NCBI RefSeq assembly: GCF_000147815.2
Contig: NC_015957.1
Span: 1,240,001 to 1,304,000, forward strand
Direction: 5' to 3'
DNA: 64,000 nt
Source of the DNA: Streptomyces violaceusniger Tu 4113
Lineage (GTDB): Bacteria > Actinomycetota > Actinomycetes > Streptomycetales > Streptomycetaceae
Shown here: piece after piece, positions 24,757-33,187 of the stretch
Layout: each line of letters starts with the position of its first letter
Position numbering within the stretch: the first letter of the stretch is position 1
Position numbers and translations under genes: made by a program
The notes under the pieces: model-generated
Told to the model about the DNA's origin: nothing
The model's database searches: none
The model's input: only the letters and a program-made list of their open reading frames with translations

Positions 24757-26708
24757 TGGGTCAGCTCCTCGTCCGTCAGGTACTTCACCAGCTCGTCCTT
24801 CTCGAACAGGTTCAGCAGATCGGGCCGGATCGGCGGCGTCTCGCGCCGCTCCAGCCGGATCTGGCCGTGTCCGGTGTCGGGTGCCGCCAGTCCGCCCGAG
24901 GGGTCGGAGAGCCGGCAGACCAGATTGAGCCGCCGCCATTCGCGGTCCATCTCCGGGCAGTCGTCGCGGGTGTGCCCGCCGCGGCTCTCGGTCCGCTCCA
25001 GCGCGGCACGGGCCACGCACTCGCTGACCAGCAGCATGTTGCGCAGATCGATCGCCAGATGCCAGCCGGGGTTGAACTGCCGGTGGCCCTCGACCCCGGC
25101 GCGGCGCGCCCGGACCCGCAGACTGGCCAGCCGGTGCAGCGCCTCCTCCATCTCCCCGGCCTTCCGGATGATCCCCACCAGGTCGTTCATCGACTGCTGC
25201 AGCTCCTGGTGGAGGGTGTACGGGTTCTCCGGCGGCCCGGCAGGACCCGCGCTCTCGTCCGGCTCACCGGCCTCGGCGCTGAACGGGCGCAGCGCCTCGG
25301 CCGCCGCCAGGTCGAGCTGGGTCTCGTCCGGCACCGGACGGGTGCCCGAGGCCGCGGTCTCCTGGGCGTAGCGGGCCGCGTGGAGCCCGGCGCGGCGCCC
25401 GAAGACCAGCAGGTCGGAGAGGGAGTTGCCACCGAGCCGGTTGGAGCCGTGCATCCCGCCCGCGACCTCGCCCGCGGCGAACAGACCGGGCACCCCGGTC
25501 GCCGCCGCGGTGTCCGGGTCGACGTCCACTCCGCCCATCACGTAGTGACAGGTCGGGCCCACCTCCATGGGCTCGGCGGTGATGTCGACGTCCGCGAGCT
25601 CCTTGAACTGGTGGTGCATGGAGGGCAGCCGCCGCTTGATGACCTCAGGGGACATCCGGGTGGACACATCGAGGAAGACCCCGCCGTGCGGGGAGCCCCG
25701 GCCCGCCTTCACCTCGGCGTTGATGGCGCGGGCCACCTCGTCGCGCGGGAGCAGCTCGGGTGGTCGGCGGTTGTTGTCCGGATCCTCGTACCAGCGGTCG
25801 GCCTCGCCCTCGGACTGGGCGTACTTCTCCTTGAAGACGTCCGGGATGTAGTCGAACATGAAGCGCTTGCCCTCGCTGTTGCGCAGCACCCCGCCGTCGC
25901 CGCGCACCGACTCGGTGACCAGGATCCCCTTCACCGAGGGCGGCCAGACCATACCGGTCGGATGGAACTGCACGAACTCCATGTTGATCAGCGGAGCGCC
26001 CGCCAGCAGCGCCAGCGCGTGGCCGTCGCCGGTGTACTCCCAGGAGTTGGAGGTCACCTTGAAGGACTTGCCGATACCGCCGGTGGCCAGCACCACGGCC
26101 GGGGCCTCGATCGCGAAGAAACGCCCCGACTCGCGCTCGTAGCCGAAGACCCCGGCGACCCGGTCGCCGTCCTTGACGATCCGGGTGACCGTGCACTCCT
26201 GGAAGACCTTCAGCCGGGACTCGTAGTCGCCGGTTTCGGCCTTGTCCTCCTGCTGCAGGGAGACGATCTTCTGCTGGAGGGTGCGGATCAGCTCCAGTCC
26301 GGTGCGGTCCCCGACATGGGCGAGGCGGGGGTACTCATGGCCGCCGAAGTTCCGCTGGGAGATCTTGCCCTCCGGGGTGCGGTCGAAGAGCGCGCCCCAG
26401 GTCTCCAGCTCCCAGACCCGGTCCGGGGCCTCCTGGGCGTGCAGCTCGGCCATCCGCCAGTGGTTGAGGAACTTGCCCCCGCGCATGGTGTCGCGGAAGT
26501 GCACCTGCCAGTTGTCGCGCTCGTTGACATTGCCCATGCTGGCGGCGATGCCGCCCTCGGCCATCACCGTATGGGCCTTGCCGAACAGCGACTTGCAGAT
26601 GACGGCGCAGCGCATGCCCTGCTCGCGGGCCTCGATCGCGGCCCGCAGCCCGGCGCCGCCCGCGCCGATCACGACCACGTCCCACGCCTGCCGCTCGACT
26701 TGCGTCAT
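24753..26708 (-). CDS. sdhA: Succinate dehydrogenase/fumarate reductase flavoprotein subunit
   Basis: A 651-aa catalytic subunit oxidising succinate to fumarate. The FAD-binding GAGGAG is at 15-20. The stretch AHTVMAEGG contains H46, the expected site of covalent FAD attachment. Substrate-site motifs include QFHPTGM and NRLGGNSLSDLLVFGRRAG. Lies between the membrane anchor gene (16 bp upstream) and sdhB (4-bp overlap). The subunit resembles the type-1 enzyme of mycobacteria in operon layout. Confidence 0.97.
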   Translation of the reverse strand: MTQVERQAWDVVVIGAGGAGLRAAIEAREQGMRCAVICKSLFGKAHTVMAEGGIAASMGNVNERDNWQVHFRDTMRGGKFLNHWRMAELHAQEAPDRVWELETWGALFDRTPEGKISQRNFGGHEYPRLAHVGDRTGLELIRTLQQKIVSLQQEDKAETGDYESRLKVFQECTVTRIVKDGDRVAGVFGYERESGRFFAIEAPAVVLATGGIGKSFKVTSNSWEYTGDGHALALLAGAPLINMEFVQFHPTGMVWPPSVKGILVTESVRGDGGVLRNSEGKRFMFDYIPDVFKEKYAQSEGEADRWYEDPDNNRRPPELLPRDEVARAINAEVKAGRGSPHGGVFLDVSTRMSPEVIKRRLPSMHHQFKELADVDITAEPMEVGPTCHYVMGGVDVDPDTAAATGVPGLFAAGEVAGGMHGSNRLGGNSLSDLLVFGRRAGLHAARYAQETAASGTRPVPDETQLDLAAAEALRPFSAEAGEPDESAGPAGPPENPYTLHQELQQSMNDLVGIIRKAGEMEEALHRLASLRVRARRAGVEGHRQFNPGWHLAIDLRNMLLVSECVARAALERTESRGGHTRDDCPEMDREWRRLNLVCRLSDPSGGLAAPDTGHGQIRLERRETPPIRPDLLNLFEKDELVKYLTDEELTQ

Positions 26709-26723
26709 CGATGAGCACCTCTC

Positions 26724-27575
26724 CTAGAAAAAGCGGGGATCGTCGAAGGCACCGCTCGCCACCAGATAGACGTAGAAGTCCGCGACGGCGACGCTGATGA
26801 GAGAGGCCCAGGCCAGCTGCATATGGCGGGCGTTGAGCCCGCTCACCCAGCCCCAGAGCCGATAGCGCACCGGGTGCCGGGAGAAGTGCTTCATCCGGCC
26901 GCCGACGATATGGCGGCAGGAGTGGCAGGAGAGGGTGTACGCCCAGATCAGCGCGATGTTGGCGAGCAGCACCAGGGTGCCCAGGCCCATATGGCCCCAG
27001 CGGCCGTGCTCGTCCCGGAAGCCGAGCACGGTGTCATAGGTGAGGATCCCCGCGACGATCACCGCGAAGTAGAAGAAGTAGCGGTGGATGTTCTGCAGGA
27101 CCAGCGGGAAGCGGGTCTCGCCGGTGTACTTGGCGCGCGGCTCGGCGACGGCGCAGGCGGGCGGCGAGGCCCAGAAGCCGCGGTAATACGCCTTGCGGTA
27201 GTAGTAGCAGGTGAGCCGGAACCCCAGCGGGAAGATCAGGATCAGCAGCGCGGGGGACAGCCCCCACCACGCACCGAAGATCTCCCAGTTGGCACCGCCC
27301 TTCATCGGCACGCAGTTCTGGGCGACGCAGGGCGAGTAGAAGGGGGAGACATACGGCTCTGCGTAGTAGTCGTCCCCGGCGAAGGCTCGCCAGGTGGAGT
27401 AGACGATGAACGCGAACAGCCCTGCGGCGGTGATCGCCGGGGAGAGCCACCAGCGGTCGCTGCGCAGATGACGGGCGGGAATGGCGGCGCGTGAGGCGCC
27501 GTGCACGCCGTGCGGGGCCGTCCCGCGGTCCGCGGGCGCGGGTGTGGTGGCTTGGGGGTCGGTGCCTGTGGCCAA
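26724..27575 (-). CDS. Membrane anchor of type-1 succinate dehydrogenase (SdhC-like)
   Basis: A 283-aa protein with about five membrane helices (around 45-63, 103-120, 160-182, 197-216, 250-272). It sits just before sdhA and matches in size and layout the single large anchor of mycobacterial Sdh1, not classical SdhC/SdhD pairs. Helix 4 ends with SCHSCRH (C217, H218, C220, H222), and H164, H195 and H251 lie in or near helices. The mycobacterial homologue is reported to hold a membrane-embedded Rieske-type cluster, and these residues are candidate ligands. C83 and C88 lie in an outer loop. The start is TTG 27575 with GGAG upstream. It should pass electrons to menaquinone. Confidence 0.88.
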   Translation of the reverse strand: MATGTDPQATTPAPADRGTAPHGVHGASRAAIPARHLRSDRWWLSPAITAAGLFAFIVYSTWRAFAGDDYYAEPYVSPFYSPCVAQNCVPMKGGANWEIFGAWWGLSPALLILIFPLGFRLTCYYYRKAYYRGFWASPPACAVAEPRAKYTGETRFPLVLQNIHRYFFYFAVIVAGILTYDTVLGFRDEHGRWGHMGLGTLVLLANIALIWAYTLSCHSCRHIVGGRMKHFSRHPVRYRLWGWVSGLNARHMQLAWASLISVAVADFYVYLVASGAFDDPRFF

Positions 27576-27650
27576 AGGGAACTCCGCGGTGGAGTGGTAT
27601 GGGGGGACGATGGGGGGCGCCCCGACGACGGGAGGCGCGCCGGGCCGTCC

Positions 27651-27935
27651 CTAGGGCGCGTGGCGATCGCGCGCGCCGAGGCCCTCGTCGTCGACGTCCG
27701 ACCACAGCGCACTGTCGTACGGGGCGTCGGGGACCGGAACCATCTCGGGGCGTGGTCGCTCCTCGGGAGCGGTCTCGCGCAGGAGGGCGAGGCTCTCGCG
27801 GAGGTGGTCCGCGTCGGTGCGGACACGGCGTATCTCCAGTCCGCCGGCGCCCACCCGCTGCTCCAGCCGGGAGACGGAACGGACCAGGTCATCGAGACAG
27901 CGCTGGACGGCCGTCAAGTCGTCGGTCAAGGACAT
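27651..27935 (-). CDS. Small coiled-coil-type protein of the sdh operon (94 aa)
   Basis: A 94-aa soluble protein. Residues 3-60 are strongly helical with heptad-like spacing (DDLTAVQRCLDDLVRSVSRL, then LRESLALL), and the C-terminal third is acidic and Pro-rich. GAGGG precedes the ATG at 27935, and 75 bp separate its stop from the membrane anchor gene. I do not recognise a family. First gene of the apparent sdh transcript, so an accessory or assembly role is possible but speculative. Confidence 0.65.
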   Translation of the reverse strand: MSLTDDLTAVQRCLDDLVRSVSRLEQRVGAGGLEIRRVRTDADHLRESLALLRETAPEERPRPEMVPVPDAPYDSALWSDVDDEGLGARDRHAP

Positions 27936-28242
27936 GACTTGCCCTCACTTCCGCGGTTGCGGTTGGCGACGCTCATGCGACAGCGAGTGTTACTCGCCAT
28001 GGTCGTGGTTGTGAAGGGATCTGTCGGGATTGGCGGTGCCACCGGCGCGATTCCGCCGCCGCGCGCCGGAGTGTGCGCCCGCCGCGTTGATCCGCTCGGG
28101 TGATCCTTTCCCCACATGGCCGTCTCCGTGGCCCTCTCGGCGTGCTGTCCCATGAACCGTCGCTTTGAGTGAGGACTATATGCGATCAGCGTCACACTAT
28201 GCCAAATGCGCATATATCCGTCACCCTGCGGAGGTACGAGTC
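27936..28242. other. 307-bp divergent promoter region
   Basis: Separates the sdh operon (minus) from an orphan peptide-binding lipoprotein gene (plus). It is less GC-rich near 28165-28220, where an 8-bp inverted repeat is found. No additional gene is visible. Confidence 0.5.
28177..28216. promoter_or_regulatory. AT-rich inverted repeat upstream of the lipoprotein gene
   Basis: TATATGCG (28177-28184) and CGCATATA (28209-28216) are perfect inverted copies with a 24-base spacer. They end 14 bases before the GGAGG of the lipoprotein gene. In GC-rich DNA an 8-bp AT-rich dyad like this is a plausible operator. Confidence 0.45.
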
Positions 28243-30405
28243 ATGCCCCTCACCAAGCGCCGCCGCGCCATGCTGCTCGCCGCGGGGGTGATGCTGCCGC
28301 TGCCCGTACTGACCGGCTGCAGCTCGGACGACGACGGCCCGCCGCCACCCGCCGCCTGGGACGTCGCCTCCGCGCCGCGCAGCGCGACCGCCGGTACCGG
28401 CACCCTGCACTGGGCCCTGGACGCGGCACCCACCACCCTCAACGCGTTTCAGAAGACCGCGGACACGGGCACCCAGCGGATCGCGGGCGCCGTGCTGCCC
28501 TCCCTCTACACCCTCGACGCCCGGGGCAGGCCACAGCGCAACGGCGACTATCTGACCGCCGCCGACGTCACCTCGTCCGACCCCAAGCAGGTCGTGGTCT
28601 ACAAGCTCAACCCCAAGGCGGTGTGGAGCGACGGCCGCCCGATCGGCGCGGAGGACTTCCAGGCCCAGTGGCGGGCGCTGCGCGGCACCGACGAGGCGTA
28701 CGGGACGGCGCGCAACGCCGGTTACGACCGGATCGCCAAGATCGAACCCGGGGACAAGGAACACGAGGTCAAGGTCACCTTCGCCAAGCCGTACACCGAC
28801 TGGCGCTCGCTGTTCACCCCGCTGTACCCGAAGAGCGTGATGGGCAACCCGGCGGTCTTCACCGCACCGGCCACCAAGGGGCTCGCGGTCGGCGCCGGAC
28901 CCTTCATGGTGCGCGAGGTCTCGGACGGCTCCGTCACCCTCGTCCGCAACCCCCGCTGGTGGGGCGACCGGGCGCGGCTGAACCGGCTGGTCTTCCAGGC
29001 GGTGCCGGCCGACCAGCGCGACGAGGCCCTGATCGACGGGCAGCTCGATCTGGCCGAGGTGGACCGGGCCACCGCCCGGCGCATCCGGGCCACCGCCCCG
29101 GACAAGCAGGCCGCGGGCACCAAGCAGGGCTCCTCGGCCCCGGGCAAGGCGGGCGCGCCGGAGCAGTCCACCGGCGGCCGGGAGGCGGCCGGAGCCGAGG
29201 GAGGAGCCACCGGCGACACCGACAAGGCCACCGGCGACACTGACGACACCGACAAGAACCGGTCGCAGACCCGGGCGCTGAGCAGGTTCACCCTGCGCAA
29301 GGCCCTGGACTCCGCCTACACCCAGCTCGCCCTCAACGGCACCAAGGGCCCGCTCGCCGATGAGCGGGTGCGCCGCGCGGTGGCCCGCGCGATCGACCGG
29401 AAGGCCCTGGCGAAGCTGGTGCTGAAGCCGATGGGGCTGCCGTCCGAGCCGCTCGGCAACCATCTGCTCATGGCGGGCCAGCCGGGCTACAAGGACCACA
29501 GCGGCGCCCTCGGCGACAAGGACACCAACGCCGCGCAGTCGCTGCTCGCGGACGCGGGCTGGCGGGCGGGCGACGCCGGCCGGCAGAAGGCGCTCGACGG
29601 CAAGACGGACGACCGGGGCAGGCGGCACAGCGCCCCGACCGCCACCGCCACGGACCCGGCCACCGACGGCGCCCCGGGCACGGACCTCGCCAGCGACAGC
29701 GCCACCGGCACGGACCCCGCCACCGACAGCGCCTCCGGAAGCGCGTCCCAGAGCGCCTCCGGCACCGCCTCCACCTCCGCCACGAACTCCGCCACGAACT
29801 CCGAGCGCCCCTCCGACGCCGCCCCCGCGGCCGGTGACGCCGGGCGGTCCGGACGGCTCGGGGAGGCGGCCGTCGTACGGAAGAAGGGACGGCCGCTGGT
29901 GCTGCGCTTCGTCCTCCCCGACGACCGGACCGCCGCCCCGCTGAGCACGGTCGGCGAGCGCATCGCGCGGATGCTGGAGAAGATCGGCGTCCGGACCGAG
30001 ATCACCAAGGTCCCGGGTGAGAGCTACTTCCGGGACCACATCGCCACCGGCGACTACGACCTGGCCCTCTACTCCTGGCCCGCCTCCGCCTACCCGGCCA
30101 CCGACGGCCGCCCCATCTACGCCAAGCCGCAGCCCGCCGCCGACGGCTCCCTGGTCGTCGAGCAGAACTACACCCGGGTGGGCACCGACCAGATCGACCA
30201 GTTCTTCGACCAGGCGCTCTCCGAGCTGGACGGCGGCGCCTCCCGCTCCCTGGTCAGCCGCGCGGACGCCCGGATCTGGGCGGCGGCCGGATCGATTCCG
30301 CTCTATCAGCGCCCTCAGTTGATCGCCATGCGCAAGGACCTGGTCAACGCGGGTGCCTTCGGCTTCGCCACCCCCCGCTACCAGGACATCGGCTTCCGCC
30401 GCTAG
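28243..30405 (+). CDS. Orphan peptide/solute-binding lipoprotein (SBP_bac_5) with low-complexity inserts
   Basis: A 720-aa lipoprotein with lipobox LTGC (C26), preceded by GGAGG. The SBP family 5 core is visible from TLNAFQKTADTGTQRIAG through GAGPFMVREVSDG to KALAKLVLKPMGLPSEPLGN and DYDLALYSWPASAYPATDGR. Two stretches interrupt the core: one around residues 287-345 rich in Gly, Ala, Thr and Asp, and one around 462-545 rich in Ser, Thr, Ala and Asp. Both look like flexible linkers. No permease or ATPase genes adjoin; it may serve one of the importers a few kb to the right. Confidence 0.9.
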   Translation: MPLTKRRRAMLLAAGVMLPLPVLTGCSSDDDGPPPPAAWDVASAPRSATAGTGTLHWALDAAPTTLNAFQKTADTGTQRIAGAVLPSLYTLDARGRPQRNGDYLTAADVTSSDPKQVVVYKLNPKAVWSDGRPIGAEDFQAQWRALRGTDEAYGTARNAGYDRIAKIEPGDKEHEVKVTFAKPYTDWRSLFTPLYPKSVMGNPAVFTAPATKGLAVGAGPFMVREVSDGSVTLVRNPRWWGDRARLNRLVFQAVPADQRDEALIDGQLDLAEVDRATARRIRATAPDKQAAGTKQGSSAPGKAGAPEQSTGGREAAGAEGGATGDTDKATGDTDDTDKNRSQTRALSRFTLRKALDSAYTQLALNGTKGPLADERVRRAVARAIDRKALAKLVLKPMGLPSEPLGNHLLMAGQPGYKDHSGALGDKDTNAAQSLLADAGWRAGDAGRQKALDGKTDDRGRRHSAPTATATDPATDGAPGTDLASDSATGTDPATDSASGSASQSASGTASTSATNSATNSERPSDAAPAAGDAGRSGRLGEAAVVRKKGRPLVLRFVLPDDRTAAPLSTVGERIARMLEKIGVRTEITKVPGESYFRDHIATGDYDLALYSWPASAYPATDGRPIYAKPQPAADGSLVVEQNYTRVGTDQIDQFFDQALSELDGGASRSLVSRADARIWAAAGSIPLYQRPQLIAMRKDLVNAGAFGFATPRYQDIGFRR

Positions 30406-30784
30406 GGGGTGGCCGACGGATCTTGACGCCTGCCGCGGGCTGCTCCCCTCCGCACCCTCCCACCGCATCGAAATGCGGCTCCGCCGCGTGGCAGGGCTTC
30501 GCCCCTGGACCCCGGGTACCAGGGGCGAAGCCCCTGCCAACCCAGCCCCTCCGGCGTTTGAGGAGCGGGGTCCGGGGCGGAGTCCCGGCGGGGGTTCCAG
30601 GGGCGAAGCCCCTGGTATCGGGAAGGGGCGGGGAGGGGAAAGACCCGGCCGGGACGGGCTGCGGCATCCGTCTTCGCGCCGTCCCCGTACCATGGGGGTG
30701 AGGCCGAGGCGTGATCAGCCCGGCGGAAGGCGCGTCGCACAAGGAGCGCGCCGCCACCCACGAAACCGGGAGAAGCGCGCTTCT
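30406..30784. other. 379-bp intergenic region made largely of dispersed repeat
   Basis: Between the lipoprotein gene and typA. It carries GGGGCGAAGCCCC hairpins in three copies and the phrase GGCGTTTGAGGAGCGGGGTC, which I recall from repeats common in Streptomyces intergenic DNA. Promoter elements for typA would lie in the last 100 bp but are not clear. Confidence 0.6.
30473..30615. repeat. Streptomyces-type dispersed hairpin repeat
   Basis: GGCAGGGCTTCGCCCCTGG (30490-30508) and its near-complement at 30519-30538 form a stem of 19-20 bp, and a third copy CCAGGGGCGAAGCCCCTGG occupies 30597-30615. The left border ATGCGGCTCCGCCGCGTGG (30473-30491) recurs exactly at 59484-59502. Such elements may act as terminators or structural spacers. 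Confidence 0.75.
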
Positions 30785-32680
30785 ATGCCCACGCGCCACG
30801 ACATTCGTAACGTCGCCATCGTCGCCCACGTCGACCACGGCAAGACGACCCTCGTCGACGCCATGCTCAAGCAGGCGGGTGCGTTCGCCGCCCACCAGCA
30901 CGTGGACGACCGGGTCATGGACTCCAACGACCTGGAGCGCGAGAAGGGCATCACCATTCTCGCGAAGAACACCGCCGTGAAGTACCACCCGGCGGACGGC
31001 GGCGACCCCGTCACCATCAACATCATCGACACCCCCGGCCACGCCGACTTCGGCGGTGAGGTCGAGCGCGGCCTGTCCATGGTCGACGCCGTGGTCCTGC
31101 TGGTGGACGCCTCCGAGGGGCCGCTGCCGCAGACCCGCTTCGTGCTGCGCAAGGCGCTCCAGGCCAAGCTGCCGGTGATCCTGTGCATCAACAAGACGGA
31201 CCGCCCGGACTCCCGGATCGACGAGGTCGTCAACGAGGCGTACGACCTCTTCCTGGACCTGGACGCGACCGAGGAGCAGATCGAGTTCCCGATCGTCTAC
31301 GCCTGCGCCCGTGACGGTGTGGCCTCGCTGACCAAGCCGGAGGACGGCACCGTCCCGGCCGACAGCGACAGCCTCCAGCCGTTCTTCTCCGCGCTGCTGG
31401 AGACCGTCCCGGCGCCGGAGTACGACGCGGCCGCACCGCTCCAGGCCCATGTCACCAACCTGGACGCGGACAACTTCCTCGGCCGTATCGCGCTGCTCCG
31501 GGTCGAGCAGGGCGAGCTGAAGAAGGGGCAGACGGTCGCGTGGATCAAGCGCGACGGCACCATCTCCAACGTCCGGATCACCGAGCTGATGATGACCGAG
31601 GCGCTCACCCGCAAGCCCGCCGAGGTGGCCGGCCCTGGTGACATCTGCGCGGTCGCGGGCATCCCGGACATCATGATCGGCGAGACCCTGGCCGACCCGG
31701 AGAACCCGATCGCGCTGCCGCTGATCACCGTGGACGAGCCCGCGATCTCGATGACCATCGGCACCAACACCTCCCCGCTGGTCGGCCGCGGCCCCGGCGG
31801 CAAGGGTGCCGACAAGTCGGCCGTCAAGGACCGGAAGGTCACCGCGCGGCTGGTCAAGGACCGGCTCGAGCGCGAGCTGATCGGTAACGTCTCGCTGCGC
31901 GTGCTGCCCACCGAGCGCCCGGACGCCTGGGAGGTGCAGGGCCGGGGCGAGCTGGCGCTGGCGATCCTGGTGGAGACCATGCGCCGGGAGGGCTTCGAGC
32001 TGACCGTCGGCAAGCCGCAGGTGGTCACCCGGGAGATCGAGGGCAAGCTCCACGAGCCGATCGAGCGCATCACCATCGATGTGCCCGAGGAGCACATGGG
32101 CGCGGTCACCCAGCTCATGGGCACCCGCAAGGGCCGGATGGACAACATGTCCAACCACGGCTCCGGCTGGGTCCGCATGGAGTTCATCGTCCCCTCCCGC
32201 GGCCTGATCGGCTTCCGTACCGAGTTCCTGACCGCGACCCGCGGCACCGGTATCGCGCACTCCATCCACGAGGGTCACGAGCCGTGGTTCGGCGAGCTGA
32301 AGACCCGCAACAACGGGTCGCTGGTGGCCGACCGCTCGGGTGCGGTGACCGCCTTCGCGATGACCAACCTCCAGGAGCGCGGCGTGCTCTTCACCTCGCC
32401 GGGCACCGAGGTGTACGAGGGCATGATCGTCGGCGAGAACTCCCGCGCCGACGACATGGACGTCAACATCACCAAGGAGAAGAAGCTCACCAACATGCGG
32501 TCCTCCACCGCTGATGTGACCGAGTCCCTGGTCCCGCCGCGGCTGCTCTCGCTCGAGCAGTCCCTGGAGTTCTGCCGCGACGACGAGTGCGTCGAGGTGA
32601 CGCCGGAGACGGTGCGGATCCGCAAGGTGGTGCTGGACCAGAAGGAGCGCGCCCGCTCCGCCGCCCGCGCCAAGCGCTGA
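30785..32680 (+). CDS. typA: Translational GTPase TypA/BipA
   Basis: A 631-aa ribosome-associated GTPase of the elongation-factor family, involved in stress adaptation and 50S assembly. GTP-binding motifs: AHVDHGKTTLVD (G1, about 13-24), ITILAKNTAV (G2 region), DTPGHADFGGEV (G3), NKTDRPDSR (G4). EF-G-like domains follow and the family-specific C-terminal domain is present (RGTGIAHSIHEGHEPW, VLFTSPGTEVYEGMIVG, NMRSSTADVTESLVPP). GGGAGAAG lies about 12 bases before the ATG. A strong terminator follows. Confidence 0.97.
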   Translation: MPTRHDIRNVAIVAHVDHGKTTLVDAMLKQAGAFAAHQHVDDRVMDSNDLEREKGITILAKNTAVKYHPADGGDPVTINIIDTPGHADFGGEVERGLSMVDAVVLLVDASEGPLPQTRFVLRKALQAKLPVILCINKTDRPDSRIDEVVNEAYDLFLDLDATEEQIEFPIVYACARDGVASLTKPEDGTVPADSDSLQPFFSALLETVPAPEYDAAAPLQAHVTNLDADNFLGRIALLRVEQGELKKGQTVAWIKRDGTISNVRITELMMTEALTRKPAEVAGPGDICAVAGIPDIMIGETLADPENPIALPLITVDEPAISMTIGTNTSPLVGRGPGGKGADKSAVKDRKVTARLVKDRLERELIGNVSLRVLPTERPDAWEVQGRGELALAILVETMRREGFELTVGKPQVVTREIEGKLHEPIERITIDVPEEHMGAVTQLMGTRKGRMDNMSNHGSGWVRMEFIVPSRGLIGFRTEFLTATRGTGIAHSIHEGHEPWFGELKTRNNGSLVADRSGAVTAFAMTNLQERGVLFTSPGTEVYEGMIVGENSRADDMDVNITKEKKLTNMRSSTADVTESLVPPRLLSLEQSLEFCRDDECVEVTPETVRIRKVVLDQKERARSAARAKR

Positions 32681-32782
32681 CCCTCACGCCCGGGCGCCGG
32701 GGCCCGCTCCGGGCGCCGATGCGCACTCCGGAGCCGATCACGGAGCGTAGGCGCCCCCCTGTGCGTCAGTGAGCTGCCAACG

Positions 32783-32818
32783 GCCCGGACCCCCCGCTTC
32801 CACCGCGGGGGTCCGGGC
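32783..32818 (+). terminator. Terminator of typA
   Basis: GCCCGGACCCCCCGC (from 32783) pairs with GCGGGGGTCCGGGC (32805-32818) around a short loop, about 100 bp after the typA stop. One bulged C is needed. The tail is TGTTG. Confidence 0.8.
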
Positions 32819-33187
32819 TGTTGCCATGTCAGGAAGGTGCCCGTCAAGCGGTTATCCGGATCTGAGCGTCCGGGTATCGGAGCCCGGGCTCCGCATGATG
32901 TGTTAACAGTCCGTTTCGCGTGTGTCTGTCTGGGGCAGTTTTGTCCGGATTTCGAAGCTCCGCGCGTAGATGCTGTGACCAAAGCGAGACCCATAAGGTG
33001 TGGTTTAAGGGCCGGACGTGCTCAATCATGGGGTCCATTGAGCTCGGGTCAATGGGTCACACGCTGTGGGGAGCGCGGACCTACGAGCACATCTGGGGGG
33101 TTCCGGTCCCTTTCGCTGTCAGGGGTGTCAGCGTGTCTCCGGGCGCCCCCTCTCGTAGTGACAGTGGACTCCTGAGGAGGCAAACCC
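32819..33187. other. 369-bp leader region of the Opp1 operon, no gene
   Basis: The region is less GC-rich than its surroundings and includes stretches such as GTGTTAACAG and GTGGTTTAAGG. It must contain the Opp1 promoter, but I find no convincing pair of hexamers. GAGGAGG at 33173-33179 is the ribosome site of the lipoprotein gene. Length suggests a long untranslated leader or distant operators. Confidence 0.45.

Noticed and set aside
24867..26714. 615-codon plus-strand frame opposite sdhA
   Set aside because: Antisense to an unmistakable flavoprotein subunit; its composition is that of a mirror frame.
30473..30615. Repeated hairpins before typA as a CRISPR array or riboswitch
   Set aside because: The copies are self-complementary, unevenly spaced and lack unique spacers; no known riboswitch core is seen.
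28192..30693. 833-codon minus-strand frame opposite the peptide-binding lipoprotein
   Set aside because: Antisense to a gene with signal peptide, ribosome site and family motifs; Gly/Val/Arg-rich without domain.
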